Part shown: positions 8,695 to 17,279 of the stretch, piece after piece
Position numbering within the stretch: the first letter of the stretch is position 1
Layout: the number at the start of each line of letters is the position of its first letter
Assembly: GCA_014649355.1 (NCBI GenBank)
Contig: BMSW01000003.1
Location: 310,001 to 374,000 of the forward strand
Source of the DNA: Streptomyces althioticus
GTDB lineage: Bacteria; Actinomycetota; Actinomycetes; Streptomycetales; Streptomycetaceae
Direction: 5' to 3'
DNA length: 64,000 nucleotides
The notes under the pieces: generated by a model
What the model saw: the letters and a program-made list of their open reading frames with translations, nothing else
What the model was told of the DNA's origin: nothing
The model's database searches: none
Translations under genes and position numbers: made by a program

Positions 8695-9567
8695 ATGGGT
8701 GACGCGACCGTGACCACGCTGGAAGGCCGCGAGCCGGCCGCAGCGAGCCCCGTCGAGGAGGCGGCGGCGACGGGTCGTCTGCGCCGTCTTCGCGCTCCTC
8801 GCCGGCCCCGGCTCTGGTTCGAGATCCTGCTGATCGCGGTGAGTTACGCGACGTACTCGCTCGTACGCAACGCGGTGCCCGAGCAGCGGGCGGAGGCGCT
8901 GCGCAACGCCGACCTGATCTGGCGGCTCGAGGGCCAACTCGGCGCGGCTTTCGAGGAGTCCGTGAACCACGCGGTGAACTCGGTGACTTGGCTCGTCGTC
9001 GGGATGAACTACTACTACGCGACCCTGCACTTCGTGGTGACGCTGGGTGTGCTGGTGTGGCTGTACCGCAGACACCCCGGCCGGTACGCGGCGACCCGGC
9101 TGGTCCTGTTCGTCACCACGGGTTTCGCCCTGGTCGGCTTCTACCTCTTCCCGCTGGCCCCGCCCCGGCTGATGAACGGCCAGAACTTCATCGACACCGT
9201 GCTGGTCCACCAGACCTGGGGGTCGATGGCCTCGGGTGACATGAAGAACGTCTCCAACCAGTACGCGGCGATGCCGTCCATGCACATCGGCTGGTCGCTG
9301 TGGTGCGGGCTCACGCTCTTCGCGCTGGCCTCGGTGCCGTGGGTGCGGGTGCTGGGCCTGGTGTACCCGGTGCTCACCCTGGTGGTCATCGTCGCCACCG
9401 CCAACCACTTCTGGCTGGACGCGGTCGGCGGCGTCCTGTGCCTCGCCGTCGGCTACGGCGTCGCCCACGCCTGGTACGGCCGCCGCCCCTCCGCGCTCCC
9501 CCGGCACCTCCCGGAACCGGCCGCGCCCGCCGCCCCCGAACACGTCCCGCTGCAGAAACAGCCCTGA
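8695..9567 (+). CDS. PAP2-superfamily membrane protein (lipid phosphatase or phosphotransferase)
   Basis: Integral membrane protein of 290 residues with about five or six hydrophobic segments. The C-terminal half has the PAP2 signature PSMHIGWS and, further on, ANHFWLDAVGG with the catalytic His and the Asp that activates it. The gene is closest in look to the PAP2_3/inositol-phosphoceramide-synthase-like branch (DLIWRLEGQLGAAFE in the N-terminal part), so it could dephosphorylate or transfer head groups on phospholipid or polyprenyl phosphate substrates; the substrate cannot be read from sequence. ATG 8695 is used; longer readings have no ribosome site. It converges on glnE with 18 nt between stops. 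Confidence 0.82.
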   Translation: MGDATVTTLEGREPAAASPVEEAAATGRLRRLRAPRRPRLWFEILLIAVSYATYSLVRNAVPEQRAEALRNADLIWRLEGQLGAAFEESVNHAVNSVTWLVVGMNYYYATLHFVVTLGVLVWLYRRHPGRYAATRLVLFVTTGFALVGFYLFPLAPPRLMNGQNFIDTVLVHQTWGSMASGDMKNVSNQYAAMPSMHIGWSLWCGLTLFALASVPWVRVLGLVYPVLTLVVIVATANHFWLDAVGGVLCLAVGYGVAHAWYGRRPSALPRHLPEPAAPAAPEHVPLQKQP

Positions 9568-9585
9568 CACCCGGGCGCGGCCCGC

Positions 9586-12500
9586 CTAAGCGCCGCCGTA
9601 GAACAGCTCCTCCACCACGCCCCGGGCGCGGCGCGCCGTGCGGCGGTAGGCGTCGAGCATGTCGCCCGCGTGGCCGGGGCCGTAGCCCAGGTAGCGGCCG
9701 ACGGCGGCCAGCTCGCGCGGCACCGTCGGGAAGGTGTCCCCCGCCCGGCCACGGACCAGCATCACCGCGTTGCGGACACGGGTGGCGAGCACCCATGCCT
9801 CGTCGAGGGTCTCCGCGTCCTCCTCGGACACCAGCCCGGCCTCGCGCGCGGCGGCCAGCGCCTCGCGGGTGCGGGTCGTCCGCAGCCCCGGCACCTGAGC
9901 CGCGTGCCGCAGCTGGAGCAGCTGCACCGTCCACTCCACGTCGGACAGCCCGCCCGGCCCCAGCTTGGCGTGCAGCTTGGGGTCGGCGCCGCGCGGCAAT
10001 CGTTCGGACTCCATACGGGCCTTCAGCCGCCGGATCTCCCGGACCGCGTCCTCGTCCAGCCCGCCGGACGGGTACCGCAGCGGGCCGATCAGCTCCATGA
10101 AGCGGCGGCCCAGCTCCTCGTCCCCGGCGACGGGCTCGGCGCGCAGCAGCGCGTGCCGCTCCCACACCAGCGCCCAGCGCCGGTAGTACGCCTCGTAGGA
10201 GCCGAGGGTGCGCACCAGCGGGCCCGACTTGCCCTCCGGACGCAGGTCGGCGTCGATCAGCAGCGGCGGGTCGGCGCTGGGCACCTGGAGCAGCCTGCGC
10301 ATCTCCGCGACCACCTTGTTCGCGGCCTCGGCCGCCTCCCGCTCGCCCACGCCCTCACGCGGCTCGTGCACGAACAGGACGTCCGCGTCGGAGCCGTAGC
10401 CCAGCTCGTGCCCGCCGAAGCGGCCCATGCCGATGACCGTGAACCGGGTGGGGAGGGTGTCCCCCCAGCCCTCGCGGACCACCGCGCGCAGCGTGCCGGC
10501 GAGGGTGGCGGCGGTCAGGTCGGACACCGCGCCCCCGACCAGGTCCACGAGGGCGCCCTGGTCGGCCTCGGCGGGCTGGGACTCGGTGCCGTAGGAGCCG
10601 ACGATGTCGGCGGCGGCGGTGCGGAACAGTTCGCGGCGGCGCACCCCGCGGGCGGCGGTGACGCCCTGGACGGCGTTGTCGGCGCGCCGGACGGCGGCGA
10701 GGACCTCCTGCTCCAGGGAGGCGCGGGAGCGCGGGGTGAGGCCGCCGCCGTCCCCGTCGCCGAGCAGGGCGACCGCCTCGGGGGCGCGCATCAGCAGGTC
10801 GGGGGCGAGCCGCCCGGCGGACAGCACCCGGGCGAGGTTCTCCGCGGCGGCGCCCTCGTCGCGCAACAGCCGCAGGTACCAGGGGGTCTTGCCGAGGGCG
10901 TCGGAGACCTTGCGGAAGTTCAGCAGGCCCGCGTCGGGGTCGGCGGAGTCCGCGAACCAGCCGAGCAGCACCGGCAGCAGCGTGCGCTGGATGGCGGCCT
11001 TGCGGGTGACGCCGGAGGCGAGGGCCTCCAGGTGGCGCAGCGCGGCGGCGGGGTCGGCGTAGCCGAGGGCGACCATGCGTTCACGGGCGGCCTCCGCGCT
11101 GAGCCGGGCCTCGCCGGGGGCCAGCGCGGCGACGGCGTCGAGCAGCGGCCGGTAGAACAGCTTCTCGTGCAGCCGCCGCACCACGGTGGTGTGGCGCCGC
11201 CACTCGCGGGTCAGTTCGGTGACCGGGTCGGTGCGCAGGCCCAGGGAGCGGCCGAGGCGCCGCAGGTCGGCCTGGTCCTCGGGGACGAGGTGGGTGCGGC
11301 GCAGCCGGTGGAGCTGGATGCGGTGTTCCAGGGAACGCAGGAAGCGGTACGCCTCGTCGAGCTGGGCAGCGTCCGCCCGGCCGACGTAACCGCCGGCGGC
11401 GAGCGCCTTGAGCGCGTCGAGGGTGGTGCCGCTGCGCAGGGAGGCGTCGGCGCGGCCGTGCACCAGCTGGAGCAACTGCACGGCGAACTCGACGTCCCTG
11501 AGGCCGCCGGGGCCCAGCTTGAGCTGGCGGTCGACCTCGGCGGCGGGGATGTTCGCCACGACCCGGCGGCGCATCTCCTGCACGTCGGCGACGAAGTTCT
11601 CCCGCTCGGCGGCCTTCCACACCAGGGGCCGCAGCGCGGCCGTGTACTCCTCGCCGAGGGCGAGGTCGCCGGCGACCGGGCGGGCCTTGAGCAGCGCCTG
11701 GAACTCCCACGTCTTGGCCCAGCGCTGGTAGTAGGCGAGGTGGGAGGCGAGCGTGCGGACCAGCGGTCCGTTGCGGCCCTCGGGGCGGAGGTTGGCGTCG
11801 ACGGGCCAGATGGAGCCCTCGACGGTGGTCTCCGAACAGATCCGCATCATGTGCGAGGCGAGCCGGGTGGCGGCGCGCAGCGCCTTGTCCTCGTCGGCGT
11901 CGCCGGCCGCCTCGCCGACGAAGATGACGTCGACGTCGGAGACGTAGTTCAGCTCGTGGCCGCCGCACTTGCCCATCGCGACCACCGCGAGCCGGCACAT
12001 CGCGGCGTCCTCGGGCGCGTCCGCCTCGGCCAGGGCGAGGGCGGCGCGGAGAGTGGCGGTGGCCAGGTCGGCGAGCTCGGCGGCGGTCTGGGAGACCTCG
12101 ACGGTGCCGCAGACGTCGCGGGCGGCTATGGAGAGCAGGCAGCGGCGGTAGGAGACGCGCAGCGCGACCGGGTCGGCGGCGTCGGCGAGGCCGCGTTCGA
12201 ACTCCTCCACACCGGGGTGCAGGTCGCGCGGCTCGTAGGTGACGAGGGCCTGCCAGTCGCGGGGGTGCCGGGCGAGGTGCTCGGCGAGCGCCTCGGAGGC
12301 GCCGAGCACCCCGAGGAGGCGGTCGCGCAGCGGCTTGGCCGCTATCACCGTGTCCAGCAGCTCCTGGCGGTCGGTGGCGCCGTCCTGCGCCTCCAGCAGC
12401 CGCACCAGACCGTGCAGGGCGAGGTCGGGGTCGGCGGTGCCGCCGAGGGCGTCCAGCAGCACCGGGTCGTTGCGGACGGTCGCCAGCTCGGGGCTGTCGA

Positions 12501-12588
12501 GGAGGCGTTCGGCGGCCGACGGATCGGTGAAGCCGTGCCGCAGCAGCCGCGTGAAGATACTGCTCCTGCGCCCCGGCGCCGACGTCAT
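9586..12588 (-). CDS. glnE: Bifunctional glutamine synthetase adenylyltransferase/deadenylase GlnE
   Basis: Enzyme that reversibly adenylylates type I glutamine synthetase in response to nitrogen status. It is 1,000 residues, the normal length for Streptomyces. Two nucleotidyltransferase domains are visible: GKCGGHELNYVSDVDVIFV around residue 215 (deadenylylating half) and GMGRFGGHELGYGSDADVLF around residue 720 (adenylylating half), each followed by the LRPEGRNGPLVRT or LRPEGKSGPLVRT block and its helical regulatory region. ATG 12588 follows GGAGG. The substrate GlnA is not in the window; the related glnA2 is 5 kb away. Confidence 0.95.
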   Translation of the reverse strand: MTSAPGRRSSIFTRLLRHGFTDPSAAERLLDSPELATVRNDPVLLDALGGTADPDLALHGLVRLLEAQDGATDRQELLDTVIAAKPLRDRLLGVLGASEALAEHLARHPRDWQALVTYEPRDLHPGVEEFERGLADAADPVALRVSYRRCLLSIAARDVCGTVEVSQTAAELADLATATLRAALALAEADAPEDAAMCRLAVVAMGKCGGHELNYVSDVDVIFVGEAAGDADEDKALRAATRLASHMMRICSETTVEGSIWPVDANLRPEGRNGPLVRTLASHLAYYQRWAKTWEFQALLKARPVAGDLALGEEYTAALRPLVWKAAERENFVADVQEMRRRVVANIPAAEVDRQLKLGPGGLRDVEFAVQLLQLVHGRADASLRSGTTLDALKALAAGGYVGRADAAQLDEAYRFLRSLEHRIQLHRLRRTHLVPEDQADLRRLGRSLGLRTDPVTELTREWRRHTTVVRRLHEKLFYRPLLDAVAALAPGEARLSAEAARERMVALGYADPAAALRHLEALASGVTRKAAIQRTLLPVLLGWFADSADPDAGLLNFRKVSDALGKTPWYLRLLRDEGAAAENLARVLSAGRLAPDLLMRAPEAVALLGDGDGGGLTPRSRASLEQEVLAAVRRADNAVQGVTAARGVRRRELFRTAAADIVGSYGTESQPAEADQGALVDLVGGAVSDLTAATLAGTLRAVVREGWGDTLPTRFTVIGMGRFGGHELGYGSDADVLFVHEPREGVGEREAAEAANKVVAEMRRLLQVPSADPPLLIDADLRPEGKSGPLVRTLGSYEAYYRRWALVWERHALLRAEPVAGDEELGRRFMELIGPLRYPSGGLDEDAVREIRRLKARMESERLPRGADPKLHAKLGPGGLSDVEWTVQLLQLRHAAQVPGLRTTRTREALAAAREAGLVSEEDAETLDEAWVLATRVRNAVMLVRGRAGDTFPTVPRELAAVGRYLGYGPGHAGDMLDAYRRTARRARGVVEELFYGGA

Positions 12589-12754
12589 CCCCGGCCTCCC
12601 TCGTGCCTCGGTTCAGGGTCGTACGGCCCTGAGCCTATCCGGAGGACGCGATCACGGCCCTGGGGCGGCCCGCGCTGAATTCCGGGGCCGGACGGGGTCT
12701 GATGGGGAGACCGCGGCTTCGCGGTCGCGTCCTTCCGACCGTCGAGGAGTTCCC

Positions 12755-13186
12755 ATGACCGACGTTCCCGACACCCCCGCCGCGCCGGAAGGCCGCGTCG
12801 ACCCCCGCTACAGCGACCCGACGGCCGGAGCGCCGCCCTGGACGGAGGTGGAACGGCTGATCGCGGAGGCTGAGCTGTTCTGGATCTCCACGGTGCGTCC
12901 CGACGGTCGGCCGCACGTCGTGCCGACCACCGGCGTCAACCCCTGGGCACGGGGCTACGACGTGGTCGTGGAGGGCCGCGCGGAACGCGTCACGGACGAC
13001 GCGCGTCTGCGCGGTCTGGCCGCCCTGTGGGAGGAGGAGTTCGGCGACTTCTGGCACTTCGAGGTGAGGGAGGGCCATCTCCACCACGGTCCCGGCCGCG
13101 CCGTGGTCTTCTCGGTGGCGCCGCGCACCGTTTTCGGTTTCGGTAAGGGAGAGCCGTTCAGCCGGACCCGGTGGCGGTTCGCCTGA
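12755..13186 (+). CDS. Pyridoxamine 5'-phosphate oxidase-fold protein with an apparent internal deletion
   Basis: The ends match the actinobacterial PNPOx-like flavin/F420-binding family: the N-terminal VERLIAEAELFWISTVRPDG and the C-terminal GYDVVVEGRAERVTDDARL...FGFGKGEPFSRTRWRF. Family members, as I know them, run RPHVTPL..., a beta-barrel stretch of about 35 residues, then NPHV.LTTG.N.W. Here RPHVVPTTGVNPW joins the two PHV sites directly, leaving 143 residues. The missing part holds barrel strands, so the product is probably unable to fold or bind cofactor, although the reading frame is intact. ATG 12755 follows GAGGAG. The gene lies head-to-head with glnE and 33 nt before the VOC gene. 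Confidence 0.72.
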   Translation: MTDVPDTPAAPEGRVDPRYSDPTAGAPPWTEVERLIAEAELFWISTVRPDGRPHVVPTTGVNPWARGYDVVVEGRAERVTDDARLRGLAALWEEEFGDFWHFEVREGHLHHGPGRAVVFSVAPRTVFGFGKGEPFSRTRWRFA

Positions 13187-13219
13187 CGCGGTACCCGACG
13201 AAGGAGCTCGGAGGCTCTC

Positions 13220-13660
13220 ATGGACGTGACCCTCGAAGTGATCCCGCTGCCGGTGAGCGACATCGACCGGGCCCGGGACTTCTACCGGGACAAGGTCGGC
13301 TTCCACGTCGACATCGACCAGGAGGTCATGCCGGGCATGCGGATCGTCCAGCTGACCCCGCCCGGCTCCGGCTGCTCGATCGCCCTGGGCCAAAGCATCT
13401 GGGAGATGACCCCGGGCCCCGCCCCGGCCCCCGGCACCTACCAGGGCCTGCAGCTCTGCGTCGCCGACATCGAGAAGGCCCACGCGGAGTTCGTCGCGCG
13501 CGGCCTGGAGATCTCCGAGCCGGTCCGCTACGCCGACTCCGACGGCGCGACCTTCATGCACTTCACGGACCCCGACGGCAACGGCTGGGCGGTCCAGGAG
13601 TACCGCCGCCGCGCGACGGAGCCGCTGCACAAGGTCCTGACGGACCAGGCGGAGGGGTGA
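13220..13660 (+). CDS. VOC-superfamily (glyoxalase/bleomycin-resistance-fold) protein
   Basis: 146-residue single-module pair of beta-alpha-beta-beta-beta units. The first starts EVIPLPVSDIDRARDFYRDKVGF, the second GLQLCVADIEKAHAEFVARG, and the C-terminal FTDPDGNGWAVQEY is the usual end of the fold. Such proteins are metal-dependent lyases, dioxygenases or drug-binding proteins; nothing here selects among them. ATG 13220 is preceded by two purine-rich stretches, AAGGAG and GGAGG. Probably co-transcribed with the PNPOx-like gene. Confidence 0.85.
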   Translation: MDVTLEVIPLPVSDIDRARDFYRDKVGFHVDIDQEVMPGMRIVQLTPPGSGCSIALGQSIWEMTPGPAPAPGTYQGLQLCVADIEKAHAEFVARGLEISEPVRYADSDGATFMHFTDPDGNGWAVQEYRRRATEPLHKVLTDQAEG

Positions 13661-13678
13661 GGCCTCCGGCGGACGCCG

Positions 13679-14116
13679 TCAGAGGTCGTCGGGAAGGATG
13701 CGGAAGCAGGCGTACCGGCCTCCCACCGGCCGCACCGTGCGGAAGTCCCTGCGGTCCCGGGTGAGGACGGCGTCCGTGCCGTACTCGGCGGCGAGCGCCA
13801 CGTTGACCGCGTCCACGAGGTCCAGGTCGAGGGACGCGTACCGGGCGCGGACGGTCAGGGCGGCGTCCAGAATTTCCGGCGTCGTCGGGGCGAGGACCAG
13901 CCGCATCTGCCGGACCCGCTCGGTGAGGGTGCGGAGGATGGCGTCGGCGGCCCCGCGCCCGGCACGGACGGTGGCGACCTGGTGCACCTCGGTCAGCGCG
14001 AGCGGACTGGCGACCAGGAAGCCGCACTGGTCCGCGGCCTTCCGAGCGGCGTGGTGGTCCGGGTCGGAGCGGTTGAACAAGGTGAGGATGCCGGAGGTGT
14101 CGGCGACGGCGATCAA
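13679..14116 (-). CDS. PIN-domain toxin of a type II toxin-antitoxin pair
   Basis: Putative RNase of 145 residues. PIN-domain acidic residues are visible: IAVADTSGILTLF (first Asp), LTEVH (Glu), DLDLVDAVNVALA and DAVLTRDRRDF (later Asps). The start is taken as TTG 14116, whose TTGA overlaps the antitoxin stop TGA, the classic translational coupling of vapBC-like pairs; an upstream ATG would read through the antitoxin in another frame and give Arg-rich sequence. The N-terminal IAVADTSG immediately at the start agrees with this choice. Confidence 0.83.
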   Translation of the reverse strand: MIAVADTSGILTLFNRSDPDHHAARKAADQCGFLVASPLALTEVHQVATVRAGRGAADAILRTLTERVRQMRLVLAPTTPEILDAALTVRARYASLDLDLVDAVNVALAAEYGTDAVLTRDRRDFRTVRPVGGRYACFRILPDDL

Positions 14117-14382
14117 GCGGCGGTACCCCTGTTCCGCCGCTCCCGGTCCTCGTGCCCCCGGGTCACCGCGGAGCGGATGTCGTCCTTCTCGACGGAGTCT
14201 CCGAGGTCGAAGGTCTCCTCGTCGGAGACGAACGGCTCGTCCCACACCCGGTGCGCGAGCGCGATGCGGTGGATGCCCTCGCGGATTATCTCCGCCTCCG
14301 ACACCCCGAGTCGGGCGGCCGCCTCCTTGATGAGGTGCAGGTCGCCGTCGTCCGCGTAGACGTTCGTCCGCTTGAGTGCCAT
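14113..14382 (-). CDS. Ribbon-helix-helix antitoxin of the PIN toxin
   Basis: 89 residues. The N-terminus MALKRTNVYADDGDLHLIKE, followed by AAARLGVSEAEIIREGI, reads as a ribbon-helix-helix DNA-binding unit of the CopG/VapB type; the C-terminal part (WDEPFVSDEETFDLGDSVEKDD) is acidic and would wrap the toxin. ATG 14382 is preferred over an upstream GTG because a perfect palindrome sits 8-26 nt upstream where RNA polymerase and the repressor should bind. Overlaps the toxin start by 4 nt. Confidence 0.82.
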   Translation of the reverse strand: MALKRTNVYADDGDLHLIKEAAARLGVSEAEIIREGIHRIALAHRVWDEPFVSDEETFDLGDSVEKDDIRSAVTRGHEDRERRNRGTAA

Positions 14383-14389
14383 GCCGCCA

Positions 14390-14408
14390 TGGTACAGCTC
14401 GTGTACCA
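14390..14408. promoter_or_regulatory. Palindromic operator of the toxin-antitoxin pair
   Basis: TGGTACA (14390-14396), a 5-nt spacer, then TGTACCA (14402-14408): a perfect 7-bp inverted repeat just upstream of the antitoxin start, in the only gap between it and the pectate lyase. TGTAC-type palindromes are typical for ribbon-helix-helix antitoxins that repress their own promoter. Confidence 0.7.
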
Positions 14409-14443
14409 CGACGGCATGGCCGCTCGATGCGGACCCCGGCGGC

Positions 14444-15994
14444 TCAGCTCGCGTACGTCTCGAACTCCGCGATGCGCGGGGTGCCCGAGGCGTTGGTGAT
14501 CTCCAGGGTGATCTTCTTCAGGGAGACCGGGGAGAAGGCGACCGTGCCCGAGCCGCTGCCGGTGGCCAGGACCGCGCCCGTGTCGTGGTTGAGCAGGCGG
14601 TAGGCGCCGATCGTGCCGGAGCCGGAGGCCAGGCGGACGTTCACCTTGGACACGGTGGTGGCGGAGCCCCACTTCACCGAGACCGAGCCGGTCGAGCCGG
14701 ACGGCGACCAGTACGTGCTCGTGTTGCCGTCCACCACGTTGCCGTAGCTGGTGCCGGACGCCTTGGAGGAGCCGTCCGCGCCCGCGCCGAGGCTCAGGTT
14801 GGTGCCGGCGGGCGGGTCGGTGGGACCGGGGTCGGTCGGCTCACCCGGGTCCGTCGGGCCGGGGTCGGTCGGGTCCGGGCTCTGCGGGGTGCAGCTCCCG
14901 TTCGACACCTTCAGGCCCTTGCCCGCGCCCGCCGTCTGCGCCACCACGTTCGGGACGCAGTTCGCGCCGTCGAGGGTGAAGCCGTACGGGATGCTCACGG
15001 ACGTGTTCGACGTCGGGTTCGGGCCCGCCGGGTTGTGGTCGCCGCTGCGCGAGGACCACGTGACGTTGTCGAAGACGTTGCCGCCGACCTGCCAGTAGCC
15101 GGCCTCGTCGGTGTAGAAGGTGCCGAGGACGTCCTTGGAGTCCTCGAAGTAGTTGTTGTCCACCTTGGCGCGGGCGCCGGCGCGGGAGTTGATGCCGGAG
15201 TCGTTCAGCCGCTTGTAGTGGTTGTTGTACATGTGCGCGATGCCGCCGCGCAGCAGGGGCGCGCGGGAGTCGATGTTCTCGTACAGGTTGTGGTGGAAGG
15301 TCACGTACCCGTTGGAGCGGTCGCTCTCGCTGGAGCCGATGAGGCCGCCGCGCCCGGAGTTGCGCAGCACGCTGTACGACAGCGTGACGTACTGGGTGTT
15401 GTCCTTCATGTCGAACAGGCCGTCGTAGCCCTCGGACTCGCCGCCGGACGCCTCCAGCGTGACGTGGTCCACCCAGACGTTCCTGACATCGCTCTCCATG
15501 CCGATGGCGTCGCCGCCGTTCGACGTGGGCGAGCCGGACTTCTTGACGTTCCTGACCGTCACGTTCTGGATGACGATGTTGCTCGCCTCACGGATGTGGA
15601 TGCCCAGCTGGTCGAAGACCGCGCCGTTGCCGACGCCGACGATGGTGACGTTGCTGATCTGCTTCAGCTCGATCTTGTCGGCGGCGGTGTTGCAGCTGGA
15701 GCCGGACACCTTGGTCGTGTTGCCGTGGTTGATGGTGCCCTCGACCTGGATGGTGATCGGGGTGGAGCTGTTGGCCCGGCCGCAGAGGGCCTGGTGGATG
15801 GCGGTGCCGGTGGTGGCGCGGACCGTCTGCCCGCCCGCCCCGCCGGTCGTCCCGCCGTTCTGGGTCGCGTAGCCGGTGACCCCTCCGGCAGCGGCGGCGG
15901 ACGCGGTGGTCGTGGACAGCGCCACGCCGGTGGCGGCCGTCAGGGCCCCGGCGGCCAGTAACGCGGAGAGCCGTACGGCGACTGCTCGTCTCAT
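14444..15994 (-). CDS. Secreted pectate lyase (PL1) with C-terminal F5/8 type C carbohydrate-binding module
   Basis: Extracellular beta-elimination of polygalacturonate. 516 residues: signal peptide MRRAVAVRLSALLAAGALTA ending at ASAAAA; PL1 parallel beta-helix about residues 35-370 with IGMESDVRNVWVDHVTLE and the calcium/catalytic region GYDGLFDMK; then a Thr/Pro/Asp-rich linker of PDPTDPG-like repeats (about 370-400); and a discoidin-like module from NLSLGAGADGSSKASG to the end, ending IAEFETYAS. ATG 15994 has AAGG upstream. A perfect GAAAGCGCTTTC palindrome 100 nt upstream suggests LacI-family control by a plant-derived sugar. Confidence 0.9.
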   Translation of the reverse strand: MRRAVAVRLSALLAAGALTAATGVALSTTTASAAAAGGVTGYATQNGGTTGGAGGQTVRATTGTAIHQALCGRANSSTPITIQVEGTINHGNTTKVSGSSCNTAADKIELKQISNVTIVGVGNGAVFDQLGIHIREASNIVIQNVTVRNVKKSGSPTSNGGDAIGMESDVRNVWVDHVTLEASGGESEGYDGLFDMKDNTQYVTLSYSVLRNSGRGGLIGSSESDRSNGYVTFHHNLYENIDSRAPLLRGGIAHMYNNHYKRLNDSGINSRAGARAKVDNNYFEDSKDVLGTFYTDEAGYWQVGGNVFDNVTWSSRSGDHNPAGPNPTSNTSVSIPYGFTLDGANCVPNVVAQTAGAGKGLKVSNGSCTPQSPDPTDPGPTDPGEPTDPGPTDPPAGTNLSLGAGADGSSKASGTSYGNVVDGNTSTYWSPSGSTGSVSVKWGSATTVSKVNVRLASGSGTIGAYRLLNHDTGAVLATGSGSGTVAFSPVSLKKITLEITNASGTPRIAEFETYAS

Positions 15995-16093
15995 GGTCGT
16001 TCCGCCTTTCGTCGTTCACTGTCATGGAAGCTGTCAGGGGCATGTCAGTGGCATCGATGAGGGTGGGCGGGGTGGGCCTGACCTCTCGATGGA

Positions 16094-16105
16094 GAAAGCG
16101 CTTTC
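16094..16105. promoter_or_regulatory. LacI-family-like palindrome upstream of the pectate lyase
   Basis: GAAAGCGCTTTC is a perfect 12-bp palindrome with a central CG, the form recognised by LacI/GalR regulators. It lies 100 nt before the pectate lyase start, in a 321-nt gap (15995-16315) between that gene and the DinB gene. The rest of the gap shows GC-rich direct repeats (GGGTGGGCGGGGTGGGC) and a possible -10 (TATAT near 16224) for the DinB gene. Confidence 0.55.
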
Positions 16106-16315
16106 CGTCTGTGTGCGCGACCGTAAGGGAGCGGCTGCGGACTGACAAGGTTCCGCGCGAGAACGGAGTGCAGTCATCCGAGTGACGTCCCGGCGGTTCG
16201 AGCGAGGTAGGACCAGATCCGACCTATATGGCTTCTAAACGTGTCTCTCGTCGCGCCGGACGTGTACGGCACCCAGCGCACGAGATCACCGAACTGACTG
16301 ACGAAGGCGGAGACC

Positions 16316-16873
16316 ATGACCGTGAACCAGCTGACCACCGACGAGTCCGCCGAGACCCTCGTCGTCACGGGCGAGCGCGCCGACCTGCTTGAGACGCTCG
16401 CCAAGCACCGGGAATTCCTGCGGTTCACCACGCGTGGCCTCACCGACGAGCAGGCGGGCCTGCGGACGACGAAGAGCGAGCTGTGCCTGGGCGGCCTGAT
16501 CAAGCACGTCACCGCGGTCGAGCGGAGCTGGGTGGACTTCATCCTCGAGGGTCCGTCCGCGATGCCGGACTTCACGGCGATGACGGAAGAGGACTTCGCG
16601 CGCTGGGCCGAAGGCTTCCGGATGCTGCCCGGTGAGACGCTCGCCGGCGTCCTGGACGCGTACGCGGAGGAGGCCCGCCGCACGGAAAAGGTCGTCGCGG
16701 GCCTGCCCGACCTGAACGCCTCGCGGCCGCTGCCTAAGGCGCCCTGGTTCCAGGCCGAGACGGAATGGAGCGCGCGTCGGGTGCTGCTGCACATCCTCGC
16801 GGAGACGTCCCAGCACGCGGGCCACGCGGACATCATCCGCGAGTCGCTGGACGGGGCGAAGACGATGGGATGA
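16316..16873 (+). CDS. DinB-like four-helix protein (DUF664 type)
   Basis: 185 residues. Three histidines typical of the metal site are present in HVTAVERSW, HILAE and HAGHADIIRE, spaced as in the DinB/DUF664 group that is common in Streptomyces and often described as mycothiol-dependent or stress-related. ATG 16316 follows GGCGGAG. No operon partner; 406 nt separate it from glnA2's end. Function beyond the fold is not known to me. Confidence 0.8.
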   Translation: MTVNQLTTDESAETLVVTGERADLLETLAKHREFLRFTTRGLTDEQAGLRTTKSELCLGGLIKHVTAVERSWVDFILEGPSAMPDFTAMTEEDFARWAEGFRMLPGETLAGVLDAYAEEARRTEKVVAGLPDLNASRPLPKAPWFQAETEWSARRVLLHILAETSQHAGHADIIRESLDGAKTMG

Positions 16874-17209
16874 CGGACGGGGGCCCGGTGTCTCGGGTGA
16901 GGGGGTGCCCCCTCACCCCACCGTGCGGAGAGCCCGGCCCCGAGCGGGCAAGGGACATCCGGCGAACAGGCGCTCAGGACCGTCGGACACGTCGGGCGGC
17001 CGGGCGCTCCGGGGCCGCCGACGGGCGCCGGGAGTGCCACCGTCCGCCTGCCGGGCGTCGTCCGCCCGCCGACCGCCGAGAACCCGGCAGGGCCCGGGCC
17101 ACCCGGCGCGGCGTCGCCGGGCCGACGCCGTCGGCCCGGCAGGGCACCGGCCACCCGGCAGGACGCCGTCCGCCCGACGGAACCGGCCGGGCCGGCGGGG
17201 ACGGCGAAC
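16874..17209. other. Gene-poor GC-rich stretch between dinB-like gene and glnA2
   Basis: About 340 nt with GC content near 80 percent and many degenerate repeats of CGCCGTCCGCCCG, CCACCCGGC and GCCGGGCGTC type. No reading frame here has coding character, and no RNA gene is visible. Confidence 0.5.
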
Positions 17210-17238
17210 GGGGCCGGCGGTCGTCGACCGCCGGCCCC
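17210..17238 (-). terminator. Hairpin terminator of glnA2
   Basis: GGGGCCGGCGGTCG (17210-17223) is complementary to CGACCGCCGGCCCC (17225-17238), a near-continuous 14-bp palindrome 42 nt after the glnA2 stop. Confidence 0.75.
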
Positions 17239-17279
17239 GTGGCGTCCGTCCGGAGGAGGGTGCAGGCCTCAGCCCGCGC

